Shown here: one piece after another, positions 26,664 to 36,024 of the stretch
How the letters are laid out: each line of letters opens with the position of its first letter
How positions within the stretch are numbered: position 1 is the stretch's first letter
Source: Chishuiella changwenlii
GTDB taxonomy: Bacteria; Bacteroidota; Bacteroidia; Flavobacteriales; Weeksellaceae
DNA: 64,000 nt
NCBI RefSeq assembly: GCF_900142565.1
Contig: NZ_FRBH01000012.1
Coordinates: 49,113-113,112 of the forward strand
Direction of reading: 5' to 3'
Translations under genes and position numbers: made by a program
The notes under the pieces: model-generated
Databases searched by the model: none
Seen by the model: only the letters and a program-made list of their open reading frames with translations
Told to the model about the DNA's origin: nothing

Positions 26664-28868
26664 ATGAGAACATTTTTAATCACAATCATATCATTAATCC
26701 TCAATGTGTGTTCATTTGCTCAGAACATACCTGCTTTTCCTTCTGCGGAAGGATTTGGCAGGTATGCCTCTGGTGGAAGAGGTGGAGAAGTTTACATTGT
26801 TTCTAATCTTAACGATTCTGGAGAAGGTAGCTTAAGAAAAGGGATTACAAAAAAGCAAGATAGAATAATTGTTTTTGCCGTTTCTGGGACAATCAACTTA
26901 AAATCTCCATTAGATATCAATAATGGAAATCTTAGTATTTTAGGACAAACAGCTCCTGGAGATGGTATTACAATCGCTAACTATCCTGTTACAATAAAAT
27001 CTAACAATGTTATTTTACGTTATTTACGTTTCCGCTTAGGTGATTTAGCAAAAGTTGAAGGAGATGCATTAGGTGGTAGAAATATTGAGAATATAATGAT
27101 TGATCATTGTTCTTTTAGTTGGGCAACAGATGAAAATATTTCTTTTTACAGAGTAAAAAATCTAACCATACAGTGGTCTATCATTGCAGAAGCACTTAAT
27201 CAATCAGTTCATCAAAAAGGTGCACACGGATATGGAGGTATTTGGGGAGGAGAACCTGCTTCATTCCATCATAATTTAATTATGAGTAACAACAGTAGAA
27301 ATCCGCGTTTTAGTGGTTCAGCATCTACAGTGAATCCTGCTGATGAAATGGTAGATTTCAGAAATAATGTCATCTATAACTGGGGAGATAATAATATTTA
27401 TGGTGGTGAAAAAGGAAAATACAATATTGTAAATAATTACTTTAAATCTGGTCCAGCTTCTAAACACAAAAATCGTATTATCAATCCATCAATCCCTTAT
27501 GGACAGTTTTATGTTGGTGGAAATTTTGTGAATGATTTTCCTAAGATTACAGCAAATAATTGGGACGGTGGTGTTCAATGTGATGAGCCTCAGAAAACGA
27601 TGTCTAAAACGGAATTCGGAAAAAATGAAATCAAAACTCATTCTCCACAACAAGCATTAGAATTGGTTACAAAATATGTAGGTGCTAGTTATGTACGAGA
27701 TGCGGTTGATAATAGACTAATCGATTATTTAAAAAATGGTTATCCAGCTGGTAAAACTGGAATAATTAATTCTCAAAACGAAGTTGGAGGTTTTCCTCCA
27801 TTAAAGTCTACAACTTTTATTGATACTGACAATGATGGTATGCCAGATGAATGGGAAAAGAAAAATAACTTAAATGTTGGTGTAAAAGACGGCTCAAAAT
27901 TTAATTTATCATCTCAATATTCTAATATAGAAGTTTATGCAGAGTCGCTTGTAGAAAATATCAATCAAGGAATGTCTGCAAGAGCAAAAGAATATGATTT
28001 TGTTGTTGCAAAAGATGGAACGGGAGATTTTACAACCATACAAGATTTAGTTTTAAATTTACCAGATTACAGCAAGGTAACGGTAAAGGTTTTTATAAAA
28101 AAAGGTATTTATAAAGAAAAAATTATCTTGCCTACATCTAAAACGAATATTACATTTATTGGAGAAGATAGAACGAAAACTATTTTAACTTACGATGATC
28201 ATGCTTCTAAATTGAACAACATCGGAGAGAAAATAGGAACTTCAGGTTCTGCTTCTTTTTTTGTTTATGGTGACGATTTTACAGCAGAAAATATAACATT
28301 TCAAAATACTGCTGGACGTGTCGGGCAAGCTGTTGCAATACGTACAGAAGCAGATAAAACAAAATTTATTAATTGCAATTTTTTAGGAGATCAAGATACA
28401 GTCTATTTAGTAAAACCTAATTCTAGACAATATTTTTATAACTGTTATATAGAGGGTACGGTAGATTATATTTTTGGAGCAGCAACTGCTTTTTTCGAAA
28501 ATTGTGAACTTCAGAATAAAGGAAAAGGTTATATAACAGCTGCTTCTACACTACAAGAAACTACTTATGGTTATGTATTTTATAATTGTGTTGTAAAAGG
28601 CGAAGAAGCAAACTCTCATTATTTGGGAAGACCTTGGCGTCCATACGCTAAAGTAATTTTTATCAATACAAAGATGGATCATTCTATTAACCAAGAAGGT
28701 TGGAATAACTGGGGAAAACCATCTAATGAATTAACAGCATTTTACGGAGAAATTAATTCTACTGGACAAGGAGCCTCTAAAAATAGAGTAAAATGGAGTA
28801 AAGAAATCAATCCAAACGATAGTAACTTTTATTCGAGAGAAAAAGTTCTTGGAGATTGGAAACTATAA
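26664..28868 (+). CDS. pectate lyase (PL1)-pectin methylesterase (CE8) fusion
   Basis: This 734-residue exported protein carries two catalytic domains. After the signal peptide, residues about 22-400 form a PL1 pectate lyase: FPSAEGFGRYASGGRGGEV, IMIDHCSFSWATDENIS, and the NPRFSG region. A Ca-binding-like DTDNDGMPDEWEKKN follows. Residues about 448-734 form a CE8 pectinesterase: VAKDGTGDFTTIQ, GQAVAIR, LGDQDTVY and GTVDYIFG with the two catalytic aspartates, and YLGRPWRPYAKV with the arginine. De-esterification and beta-elimination are thus coupled in one polypeptide, giving unsaturated oligogalacturonides for SusCD import. Confidence 0.93.
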   Translation: MRTFLITIISLILNVCSFAQNIPAFPSAEGFGRYASGGRGGEVYIVSNLNDSGEGSLRKGITKKQDRIIVFAVSGTINLKSPLDINNGNLSILGQTAPGDGITIANYPVTIKSNNVILRYLRFRLGDLAKVEGDALGGRNIENIMIDHCSFSWATDENISFYRVKNLTIQWSIIAEALNQSVHQKGAHGYGGIWGGEPASFHHNLIMSNNSRNPRFSGSASTVNPADEMVDFRNNVIYNWGDNNIYGGEKGKYNIVNNYFKSGPASKHKNRIINPSIPYGQFYVGGNFVNDFPKITANNWDGGVQCDEPQKTMSKTEFGKNEIKTHSPQQALELVTKYVGASYVRDAVDNRLIDYLKNGYPAGKTGIINSQNEVGGFPPLKSTTFIDTDNDGMPDEWEKKNNLNVGVKDGSKFNLSSQYSNIEVYAESLVENINQGMSARAKEYDFVVAKDGTGDFTTIQDLVLNLPDYSKVTVKVFIKKGIYKEKIILPTSKTNITFIGEDRTKTILTYDDHASKLNNIGEKIGTSGSASFFVYGDDFTAENITFQNTAGRVGQAVAIRTEADKTKFINCNFLGDQDTVYLVKPNSRQYFYNCYIEGTVDYIFGAATAFFENCELQNKGKGYITAASTLQETTYGYVFYNCVVKGEEANSHYLGRPWRPYAKVIFINTKMDHSINQEGWNNWGKPSNELTAFYGEINSTGQGASKNRVKWSKEINPNDSNFYSREKVLGDWKL

Positions 28869-28961
28869 AACAATCGTATAACTAAATATTTTTTTATGTA
28901 AGTAAAAACAGGAAACCACAAAATCAAAATAACAGAAAATCACAAAAAATCACACATTATT

Positions 28962-31900
28962 ATGAGGAAGTCAAAAATAAAACTACTCGCTCTCCTACTG
29001 CTGCCAATAGCGGCTTTTGCACAAGAGAACAAAACCATTTCGGGAATTATAAAATCCACTACAGATGGAAGTCCATTAGTTGGAGTTGACGTTTATGTAG
29101 ATGGTACAACATACGAAACAAGTACAGATGAGAATGGATTTTATGAATTAAGTGTTCCAGAGGATGCTGTTATAACTATTAGTTATGATGGCTTTCAGCA
29201 AATGCAAATTCCTGTTTCAGGAACACAAGATTTTAATATTACATTAATACCTTTTGATAACACTCCAGATATAGAATCTGAGAACAGAGCTTTAGATGAA
29301 GTTGTTGTTGTAGGATATGGAAAAGCGAAGAAATCTGACCTTACTGGATCAGTTGGTGTAATCGATGCCACTAAGCTGACAGAAAGGAATATGACAAATC
29401 CAATGGAGGCTATGCAAGGAAATGTACCAGGTGTACAAATCACAACTTCTACTGGTCGTATTGGAGATGGATTTGATATCGTAATTAGAGGAAACAACTC
29501 AATGAATGAAGCTTCTAAACCTTTATTCGTTGTTGATGGAGTTCCTACTACGGATATCGACTTTCTAAATCCACAAGATATTGCTCGTATCGATATCTTA
29601 AAAGATGCATCTTCTACTGCTATCTATGGTTCTAGAGGATCTAATGGAGTTGTTATTGTTACAACTAAAAATGGATCTTCTGCTAAAGGTAGATTCACGG
29701 TTTCTTATGAAACGTATTATGGTGTAAAGGCGGTTGCGCGTTTACCTAAAATGATGGATGGACAAAAATGGTGGAATTATCATCAATCAGCTTACTTAGC
29801 TACAGCAGGAAAAGATCCTATTACTGGACAAGTAAGTGCACAAACATTAAGAACTGCAGTTTTAGGAACTAGAAATAGCGAACTACTAAGACGTGTAGAA
29901 AATAATGAAACATTTGATTGGTATGATGCTGTTCTTCGTTCTGGGGTTACACAAAACAACTACATCAATATGTCTGGTCGTTCAGAAAATGGAATTGGCT
30001 ATAACATTGGTTTAGGTGTACAAAAAGAAAAAGGAAATTTACAAAATGAAGCATTAGACAAATACAACGTTAATTTAGGTTTAGATCATAAAATAAACGA
30101 TAAATTTTCTACTGGGCTTACTTTAAGTTTCTCTTTAACAGAGCAACAAGATGGTTCTGATATTGCAATGCAAGAAGCATTTAGATTAAATCCTTTCTTA
30201 AGTCCTTACGAGTTTCAAAGTAATAGTAGATTAACTCCTTTACCAGGAAAATTACAAAATCAACAAGGTGCTTTTGTAATTGACAAAACATCTACATATA
30301 ATCCTATATTAGAGATTAATAACACGACAAACGAAACAAGAAGATGGAATGGTATTGGTAATTTCTTTTTCGAATATCGTCCGTTAGATTGGTTATCTGT
30401 TAAAACAACTTATTCTGCTAACTTCGATTCAAGAAGAAAAGGTGAAGCATGGGGAGCATTAACATCTGTAGGTGCAAATAATAACAATTTAGCTTCTGCA
30501 AGGATCAACAGAACAGAGAATTTTAATTACACGTGGGATAATCAAGTAAATGCTAATTTTGATATTAATGAGATTCACCAATTTAATATTTTAGCATTAC
30601 AGAGTATCTATTCTAGTAGAACAGAAACGGGATTACAAAGTTCTCGTAACATTCCTTTTGATAGTGGCTATCATAACATTGGTTCAGGTTCTCAAAGTAC
30701 ATTCAACATCGCTTCTAATTACTTAAAACAAACTTTAAGTTCTTATGCTTTGCGTGTTAACTATTCATTATTAGATAAATATTTACTTACTGTTTCTGTA
30801 CGTGCAGATGGTTCGTCATTATTATCTGAAAATAACAGATGGGGTTATTTTCCTTCTGCAGCCGTTGCATGGAAAATTAATAACGAAGAGTTTTTAAAAG
30901 GTAGTAAAGCTGTATCTGAATTAAAATTAAGAGCAAGTTGGGGATATACAGGGAACAATATAATTGATCCTTATTCTACAGTAAACTTACTAACAGAACA
31001 ATTGTTCTATGATTATGCAGGTACAATTGCAAATGGTTGGATAAGTGGTAGAATTGCAAACCCTAATTTAACATGGGAAAAAACAAGAGAGTTTAACGTT
31101 GGTTTAGACTTTGGTTTTCTTAGAAATAGAATTACGGGATCTGTAGATGTTTACGATAAGTTATCTGATAATTTATTAATGAGACAACAATTACCTTTCG
31201 AAACAGGTTGGCCTTATATTAATGGAAATATTGGTTCTGTAAGTAACAAAGGGGTTGAGGTTGCTTTAACTACAAAAATAATTCAAACACCAAAAGTAAG
31301 TTGGGAAACGACTTTCACATTTTCAAAAAATGTAAATAAGATTAAATCTATCTACGGACAAAGTGAAGTTGATGATATTGGAAATAACTTATTTATAGGT
31401 GAAAACATTAACTCATATTACAATTATATTTATGATGGTGTTTGGCAATATGGTCAAGAAGCCGAAGCTGCTAGCTATGGACAAACTGTTGGACAAGCAA
31501 AAGTTAGAGATGTAAACGGAGATGGTAGAATTACGCCAGACGACCGTGTTATTCTTGGAAATTCTGACCCGAAATGGTCTGGTAGTATTTTTACAACGTT
31601 AAAAGTTGGTCAATTTGATTTATCAGCATCATTAATTACAAATCAAGGTGTTTTAGCGTATTCGCCATTTCATGAAAACTTTACGAATGTTTACGACCGT
31701 GGTAGAGCTAGATTAGATATGGACTGGTTTATTCCTAATAATAATGCAGGAATTACTCCTCAATCTACAAATTATGCACCACAACCTTTAAATGAAGGAA
31801 CGTATTGGAGAGATAATAAAGTTGGATATTATAGAGATGCATCTTTCGTAAAAATAAAAAATATTGCACTTGGATATACATTTAAAAGAGAAACGCTAGC

Positions 31901-32063
31901 TAGAATTGGTGTTTTAAATTCTTTACGTGTATATGCTAATGTTATCAATCCATTTGTATTTACTAAATACGATGGATATGATCCAGAATGGGCAACTGCT
32001 TCTTTAGGTGTAGGACGTGTAAGTTCTATTACTTATCAATTAGGTTTAAGTTTAAAATTTTAA
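28962..32063 (+). CDS. SusC/RagA family TonB-linked outer membrane receptor (pair 2)
   Basis: This 1033-residue receptor has a signal peptide, a carboxypeptidase-regulatory-like domain, the LDEVVVVGYGKAKKSDLTG TonB-box region, a plug with PMEAMQGNVPGVQI and AIYGSRGSNGVVIVTTKNG, and a C-terminal beta-barrel. The first 95 residues closely resemble SusC pair 1 while the barrel is clearly different, suggesting a different ligand within the same polysaccharide. The A-rich leader contains two AAAATCACA copies. No LacI-type palindrome lies in the 93-bp gap before it. Confidence 0.95.
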   Translation: MRKSKIKLLALLLLPIAAFAQENKTISGIIKSTTDGSPLVGVDVYVDGTTYETSTDENGFYELSVPEDAVITISYDGFQQMQIPVSGTQDFNITLIPFDNTPDIESENRALDEVVVVGYGKAKKSDLTGSVGVIDATKLTERNMTNPMEAMQGNVPGVQITTSTGRIGDGFDIVIRGNNSMNEASKPLFVVDGVPTTDIDFLNPQDIARIDILKDASSTAIYGSRGSNGVVIVTTKNGSSAKGRFTVSYETYYGVKAVARLPKMMDGQKWWNYHQSAYLATAGKDPITGQVSAQTLRTAVLGTRNSELLRRVENNETFDWYDAVLRSGVTQNNYINMSGRSENGIGYNIGLGVQKEKGNLQNEALDKYNVNLGLDHKINDKFSTGLTLSFSLTEQQDGSDIAMQEAFRLNPFLSPYEFQSNSRLTPLPGKLQNQQGAFVIDKTSTYNPILEINNTTNETRRWNGIGNFFFEYRPLDWLSVKTTYSANFDSRRKGEAWGALTSVGANNNNLASARINRTENFNYTWDNQVNANFDINEIHQFNILALQSIYSSRTETGLQSSRNIPFDSGYHNIGSGSQSTFNIASNYLKQTLSSYALRVNYSLLDKYLLTVSVRADGSSLLSENNRWGYFPSAAVAWKINNEEFLKGSKAVSELKLRASWGYTGNNIIDPYSTVNLLTEQLFYDYAGTIANGWISGRIANPNLTWEKTREFNVGLDFGFLRNRITGSVDVYDKLSDNLLMRQQLPFETGWPYINGNIGSVSNKGVEVALTTKIIQTPKVSWETTFTFSKNVNKIKSIYGQSEVDDIGNNLFIGENINSYYNYIYDGVWQYGQEAEAASYGQTVGQAKVRDVNGDGRITPDDRVILGNSDPKWSGSIFTTLKVGQFDLSASLITNQGVLAYSPFHENFTNVYDRGRARLDMDWFIPNNNAGITPQSTNYAPQPLNEGTYWRDNKVGYYRDASFVKIKNIALGYTFKRETLARIGVLNSLRVYANVINPFVFTKYDGYDPEWATASLGVGRVSSITYQLGLSLKF

Positions 32064-32075
32064 AAACGATCGATC

Positions 32076-33686
32076 ATGAAAAAAATATTCATATTATTAT
32101 TAGCACTTAGTACAACATATTCTTGTAGTGATTTCTTAGAAGAAGAAAATCTTTCTAATGTTGTTGCTGACGAATATTATTTAACAGCAAACGGGTTTTC
32201 ATCTTTAGTGAATGCGAATTATGGACAACTAAAAAATATATACGGAAAAGATCCATGGTTATTTGTTGCTGGAACAGATTTATACGCTCGTGGTAGAACT
32301 GCTGAGCCTCCTGGGTTAAGTGAGTACACGAATTTAAATGCGTTCTCAGAAGGAGTAGATCAATTATACAAAGCATGTTATGCTGCTATACAAACAGCAA
32401 ATATGGGAATCTATTTTTCAGAGAAAACAGCTCAAACAAATGTATTACCTCATCAAATAGGTGAAATAAAATACTTAAGAGCAAATTCTTATTTCTTATT
32501 GGTACAAACCTATGGAGATGTAAGTTTAATTAAAGATTATATTCAAGATACGCAATTAAGTTTTTCAAGAAATTCTGCTGAAGAGGTTTACCAATTTATT
32601 ATAAAAGATTTAGAAGAAGCTTTACCATTATTAGACAATAATGTTTATGCTGGAAAAGTAAATGCGAGAGCAGTAAAAAACTTATTGGCTCAAGTTTATC
32701 TTACTAGAGGATATGAAACATATGGTACTAACGATGATTTTCGTTTAGCAGCACAATATGCTGACGAAGCTATTGCAGGACAACCATTGTCTTTAACATA
32801 CGAACGTTTCTGGACACCAGAAAATGAAATAAATGCAGAAGTTATTTTCTCTGTACAGTACAGTGTCGCTTCTTCTGCTACTTCTCCTTTAACATTGGGT
32901 CATCCACAAGGAAGTTATTTTGGTCCATATCATGGTGGTAGCGAAGTAGCTGGTAAAGCACCTTATCGTACATATAGCTTATGCCCTACTCAATTTGCTA
33001 TAGGTTTATACACAGAAGATGATACAAGATGGAAAGCTACTTTTATGACAGAAGTATATGATCGCTATTTTGATTATTTTGATAAACCAGATCGTAGTAC
33101 ATTAAAAGTTGTACATTATTACGAGCCTAAATGGCATGCTGGTGATGCAACTTATAAAGCACAATACATTGCTGCTCATCCTGGTGTAGAATACCATAAT
33201 TATGGAACGTATGCAGCAGAAAATAATCCTAATTTCGATTATCAGACAATTCCTGTAAAGAAATTTGATGATCCAAAAGCTCAATTTGGTAAAAACTCTA
33301 GTACGAGAGATATTATCTTATCTCACTTATCAGATACTTATTTACTTGCTTCTGAGGCTTATTTAAAATTAGGAAATACAACATTAGCATTAGATCGTAT
33401 TAACGAAGTTCGTCGTAGAGCTGGAGTACAAAATGTAACTGCAGGTCAATTATCAATTGATTTTATCTTAGATGAAAGAGCAAGAGAAATGCTTGGAGAA
33501 TATAATCGTTGGTTTGATTTAAAGAGAACGGGTAAATTAGTAGAGAGAGCTTCTTTACACAACTTCTTAGTTAAACAAGCTAATTTTAATGGAAATAACG
33601 GTTTATTAAAAATATTAAGACCAATTCCTCAATCGGCAATTGACTTAAATAAAAATCCAGATTTTAAACAAAATCCGGCATATTAA
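32076..33686 (+). CDS. SusD/RagB family nutrient-binding lipoprotein (pair 2)
   Basis: This 536-residue lipoprotein has its lipobox cysteine at C17 (TTYSCSDFLEEENL). SusD features include LYKACYAAIQTANMGIYF, EIKYLRANSYFLLVQTYGDV, LSDTYLLASEAYLKLGNTTLALDRINEVRRRAG and the C-terminal ILDERAREMLGEYNRWFDLKRTG. It is the surface lid of the second SusC. A hairpin with a T-run follows the gene, which may lower expression of the downstream enzymes relative to the transporter pair. Confidence 0.95.
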   Translation: MKKIFILLLALSTTYSCSDFLEEENLSNVVADEYYLTANGFSSLVNANYGQLKNIYGKDPWLFVAGTDLYARGRTAEPPGLSEYTNLNAFSEGVDQLYKACYAAIQTANMGIYFSEKTAQTNVLPHQIGEIKYLRANSYFLLVQTYGDVSLIKDYIQDTQLSFSRNSAEEVYQFIIKDLEEALPLLDNNVYAGKVNARAVKNLLAQVYLTRGYETYGTNDDFRLAAQYADEAIAGQPLSLTYERFWTPENEINAEVIFSVQYSVASSATSPLTLGHPQGSYFGPYHGGSEVAGKAPYRTYSLCPTQFAIGLYTEDDTRWKATFMTEVYDRYFDYFDKPDRSTLKVVHYYEPKWHAGDATYKAQYIAAHPGVEYHNYGTYAAENNPNFDYQTIPVKKFDDPKAQFGKNSSTRDIILSHLSDTYLLASEAYLKLGNTTLALDRINEVRRRAGVQNVTAGQLSIDFILDERAREMLGEYNRWFDLKRTGKLVERASLHNFLVKQANFNGNNGLLKILRPIPQSAIDLNKNPDFKQNPAY

Positions 33687-33721
33687 AATTTTTTCTCATT
33701 TTTTCAATTTTGAATTTTAAG

Positions 33722-33752
33722 AAGGTGTCCTTGTTAAAAGGGCATCTTTTCT
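33722..33752 (+). terminator. intercistronic terminator/attenuator after susD2
   Basis: AAGGTGTCC pairs with GGGCATCTT (two G-U pairs) around a 9-nt loop, followed by TTTTCTT. No convincing promoter was seen between this hairpin and the next gene, so partial read-through is likely. Confidence 0.65.
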
Positions 33753-33802
33753 TAAACTAAAACATTAAAAGAAATAAACTATATTAATAAAAAAAATCAC
33801 AC

Positions 33803-34795
33803 ATGAAAAATCTAAAATATTGTATCGTATTAGCCGCATTCAGCATTCTTTCTTGCAACAAACAAAATCAATCTAGTGTTGAAGCTCAAAATGGTTTAAC
33901 ATATTCCGAAATTTCTGTAAAAGAAGGCGGTCAATGGGTTGATGGAAAAAGAGGTCACAAAGAATATGTTGGTGGAACTTTTAAAAATGTACAAGAATTA
34001 AGCTTAGATCCAAATCATACAGATCATTCGTTTGATATCCGTTATGAAGGTCCAGGTTGGGAAAATCAAAATGTAGCTTTTCGTTTATATTTAGATTGGA
34101 GAAATGCTGTTGATATTTATGGAAAAAAAGTAAAAACTTCGGTTTTAAAAGAAGTTGGTCAAGATGGATTCGATTCTTATCACAATGCTCAACCTTGGGG
34201 ACAAGATATCTTAAAATCTGGTAAAGCTTTAGGTATTGGTGGATTTGGTAGATTAATAAATGGTGAAGTTGCACATTTAAATGATGTAAAAGACACACAT
34301 GTAAAAGTTTACAATGAAAAGAAATCTTCTGGCTACGAAATTAATTATACGCAATGGAAAACTGAAAATCATGTAACAGATGTAAAAGCAAATGTTTCTA
34401 TTTTTCCGTATGATCGTTTCTCTAAATTTGAACTAAAAACTTCTGCTAATACAGATGGATTATGCACAGGGATAGTTAAATTTAAAGAAATTCCTTTACA
34501 GAAAAAGAAAAGCGAAGATGGTTCTTGGGGATATATCGCAACCTATGGTGCGCAAACATTAGTTAGCAAAACAGATTTACTTGGTATGGCTATTTTCTAT
34601 AAAACTTCTGAAGTAGATAATTTAGTTGATGGTCAGCATGATCACTTAATCGTGTTTAAACCAACAACAAAAACAGTAACGTATTATATTTTGGCTGCTT
34701 GGGAACAAGAACCAGACGGAATTAATAATGAAAAAGATTTTTACAATGATTTAAATGTAAAATTAACTCAATTACAAAAAAACAATCGTTTATAA
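33803..34795 (+). CDS. DUF4861 domain-containing lipoprotein of the pectin locus
   Basis: This 330-residue lipoprotein has its lipobox at C18 (FSILSCNKQ). The mature protein is predicted beta-rich; motifs such as IRYEGPGWENQNVAFRLYLDWRNAVDIYGKK, DSYHNAQPWGQDILKSGKALGIGGFG and a C-terminal TVTYYILAAWEQEPDGI match DUF4861. The family occurs in polysaccharide loci and has no firmly established activity known to me. Its position directly upstream of the GH105 hydrolase, with 12 nt between them, suggests a linked step on unsaturated or rhamnogalacturonan oligomers. Confidence 0.8.
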   Translation: MKNLKYCIVLAAFSILSCNKQNQSSVEAQNGLTYSEISVKEGGQWVDGKRGHKEYVGGTFKNVQELSLDPNHTDHSFDIRYEGPGWENQNVAFRLYLDWRNAVDIYGKKVKTSVLKEVGQDGFDSYHNAQPWGQDILKSGKALGIGGFGRLINGEVAHLNDVKDTHVKVYNEKKSSGYEINYTQWKTENHVTDVKANVSIFPYDRFSKFELKTSANTDGLCTGIVKFKEIPLQKKKSEDGSWGYIATYGAQTLVSKTDLLGMAIFYKTSEVDNLVDGQHDHLIVFKPTTKTVTYYILAAWEQEPDGINNEKDFYNDLNVKLTQLQKNNRL

Positions 34796-34807
34796 ATCTC
34801 ATTTAAT

Positions 34808-36022
34808 ATGAAATCATTCATCACATATACATTAAGCGCTTGTGCCTTATTTTTAGGTATTTCATGCTCAAGCCAAAAGAAAACTGAAAATACTTCTTTA
34901 GTAAATTCAAATTTAAAATGGTCAGAAAGAATGGCAATCTCGGAAACAATTCGCTTCCCCGATCCTACTCTTTTAGACTTCCAAACAAAACCTCGTTGGA
35001 GTTATACAAATGGATTGGTTTTAGATGCTATGTACAAAGTTTACGAGCAAACAAATAACCAAAGTCTTTATAATTACATCTACGATTTTGCGAATAGAAT
35101 GATAGACAAAGATGGAGTTATACAGACCTATAAATTCAAGAATTATAACTTGGATATGATAAAGTCTGGTGATGCTATTTTAGATTTATACGATAAAACA
35201 AAAGAGAATCGTTTTAAAATTGCTTTAGAGACTTTAGATAAACAATTGGCAGAACAACCAACAACATCAGAAGGTGGTTATTGGCATAAACAAATTTATC
35301 CACATCAGATGTGGTTAGATGGTGTTTACATGGCAGAACCTTTTCATGCACGTTATGCAACACAATTTGAAAACACTGAGAAAGCGAAGAAATCATTCGA
35401 TAAAATTGTCTTACAATTTGACTTGATTGAGAAATATAACCGCGATCCAAAAACAGGATTATATTATCATGGTTGGGACGAAAGTAAAGAACAAAAATGG
35501 GCAGATAAAAACACAGGATTATCTCCTCACTTTTGGTCACGTGCCATGGGATGGTATGGTATGGCTTTAGTTGATGTTTTAGATTACTTACCAAAAAATC
35601 ACCCTGGATATAAAAAGTTAACAACTTATCTTAACCAATATGCTGAGGCTATTGTAAAAGTTCAGCATTCTTCTGGTACTTGGTATCAAGTGTTAGATTT
35701 AGGTGGTAAACAAGGAAATTATCTAGAGGCAACAGGTTCTACAATGTTTGTTTATACCTTGGCAAAAGGTGTTAACAAAGGTTACCTTCCTAAAAAATAC
35801 ATGAAAGATGCTCAGAAAGGATACAATGGTATTTTAAAGGAGTTTATAAAAGTTGACGAAAAAGGAATTGTTAGTTTAGAAAAATGTTGTTCTGTTGCTG
35901 GCTTAGGAGGAAATCCTTATCGTGATGGTTCTTACGATTATTATATTAACGAGCCTATTCGTGCAAATGATCCTAAAGGAACTGGTCCTTTTATTTTAGC
36001 ATCATTAGAATTAAATAAATAA
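34808..36022 (+). CDS. GH105 unsaturated galacturonyl/rhamnogalacturonyl hydrolase
   Basis: This 404-residue lipoprotein (lipobox C20, LGISCSSQ) has the alpha/alpha-barrel pattern of GH88/GH105 (YteR-like). KPRWSYTNGLVLDAMYKVYE, HQMWLDGVYMAEPF, LYYHGWDESKEQ, LSPHFWSRAMGWYGMALVDVLDYLP and TWYQVLDLGGKQGNYLEATGSTMF are family blocks, and the WxDG and SRAMGW segments hold the likely catalytic and substrate residues. It removes the unsaturated uronic acid from the end of lyase products, giving the substrate for KdgF and KduI. Attachment to a membrane suggests action in the periplasm. Confidence 0.93.
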   Translation: MKSFITYTLSACALFLGISCSSQKKTENTSLVNSNLKWSERMAISETIRFPDPTLLDFQTKPRWSYTNGLVLDAMYKVYEQTNNQSLYNYIYDFANRMIDKDGVIQTYKFKNYNLDMIKSGDAILDLYDKTKENRFKIALETLDKQLAEQPTTSEGGYWHKQIYPHQMWLDGVYMAEPFHARYATQFENTEKAKKSFDKIVLQFDLIEKYNRDPKTGLYYHGWDESKEQKWADKNTGLSPHFWSRAMGWYGMALVDVLDYLPKNHPGYKKLTTYLNQYAEAIVKVQHSSGTWYQVLDLGGKQGNYLEATGSTMFVYTLAKGVNKGYLPKKYMKDAQKGYNGILKEFIKVDEKGIVSLEKCCSVAGLGGNPYRDGSYDYYINEPIRANDPKGTGPFILASLELNK

Positions 36023-36024
36023 TC

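Noticed and set aside
35214..35624. 136-residue reading frame on the minus strand inside GH105
   Set aside because: It is antisense to conserved GH105 blocks and has low-complexity Leu/His/Tyr content.
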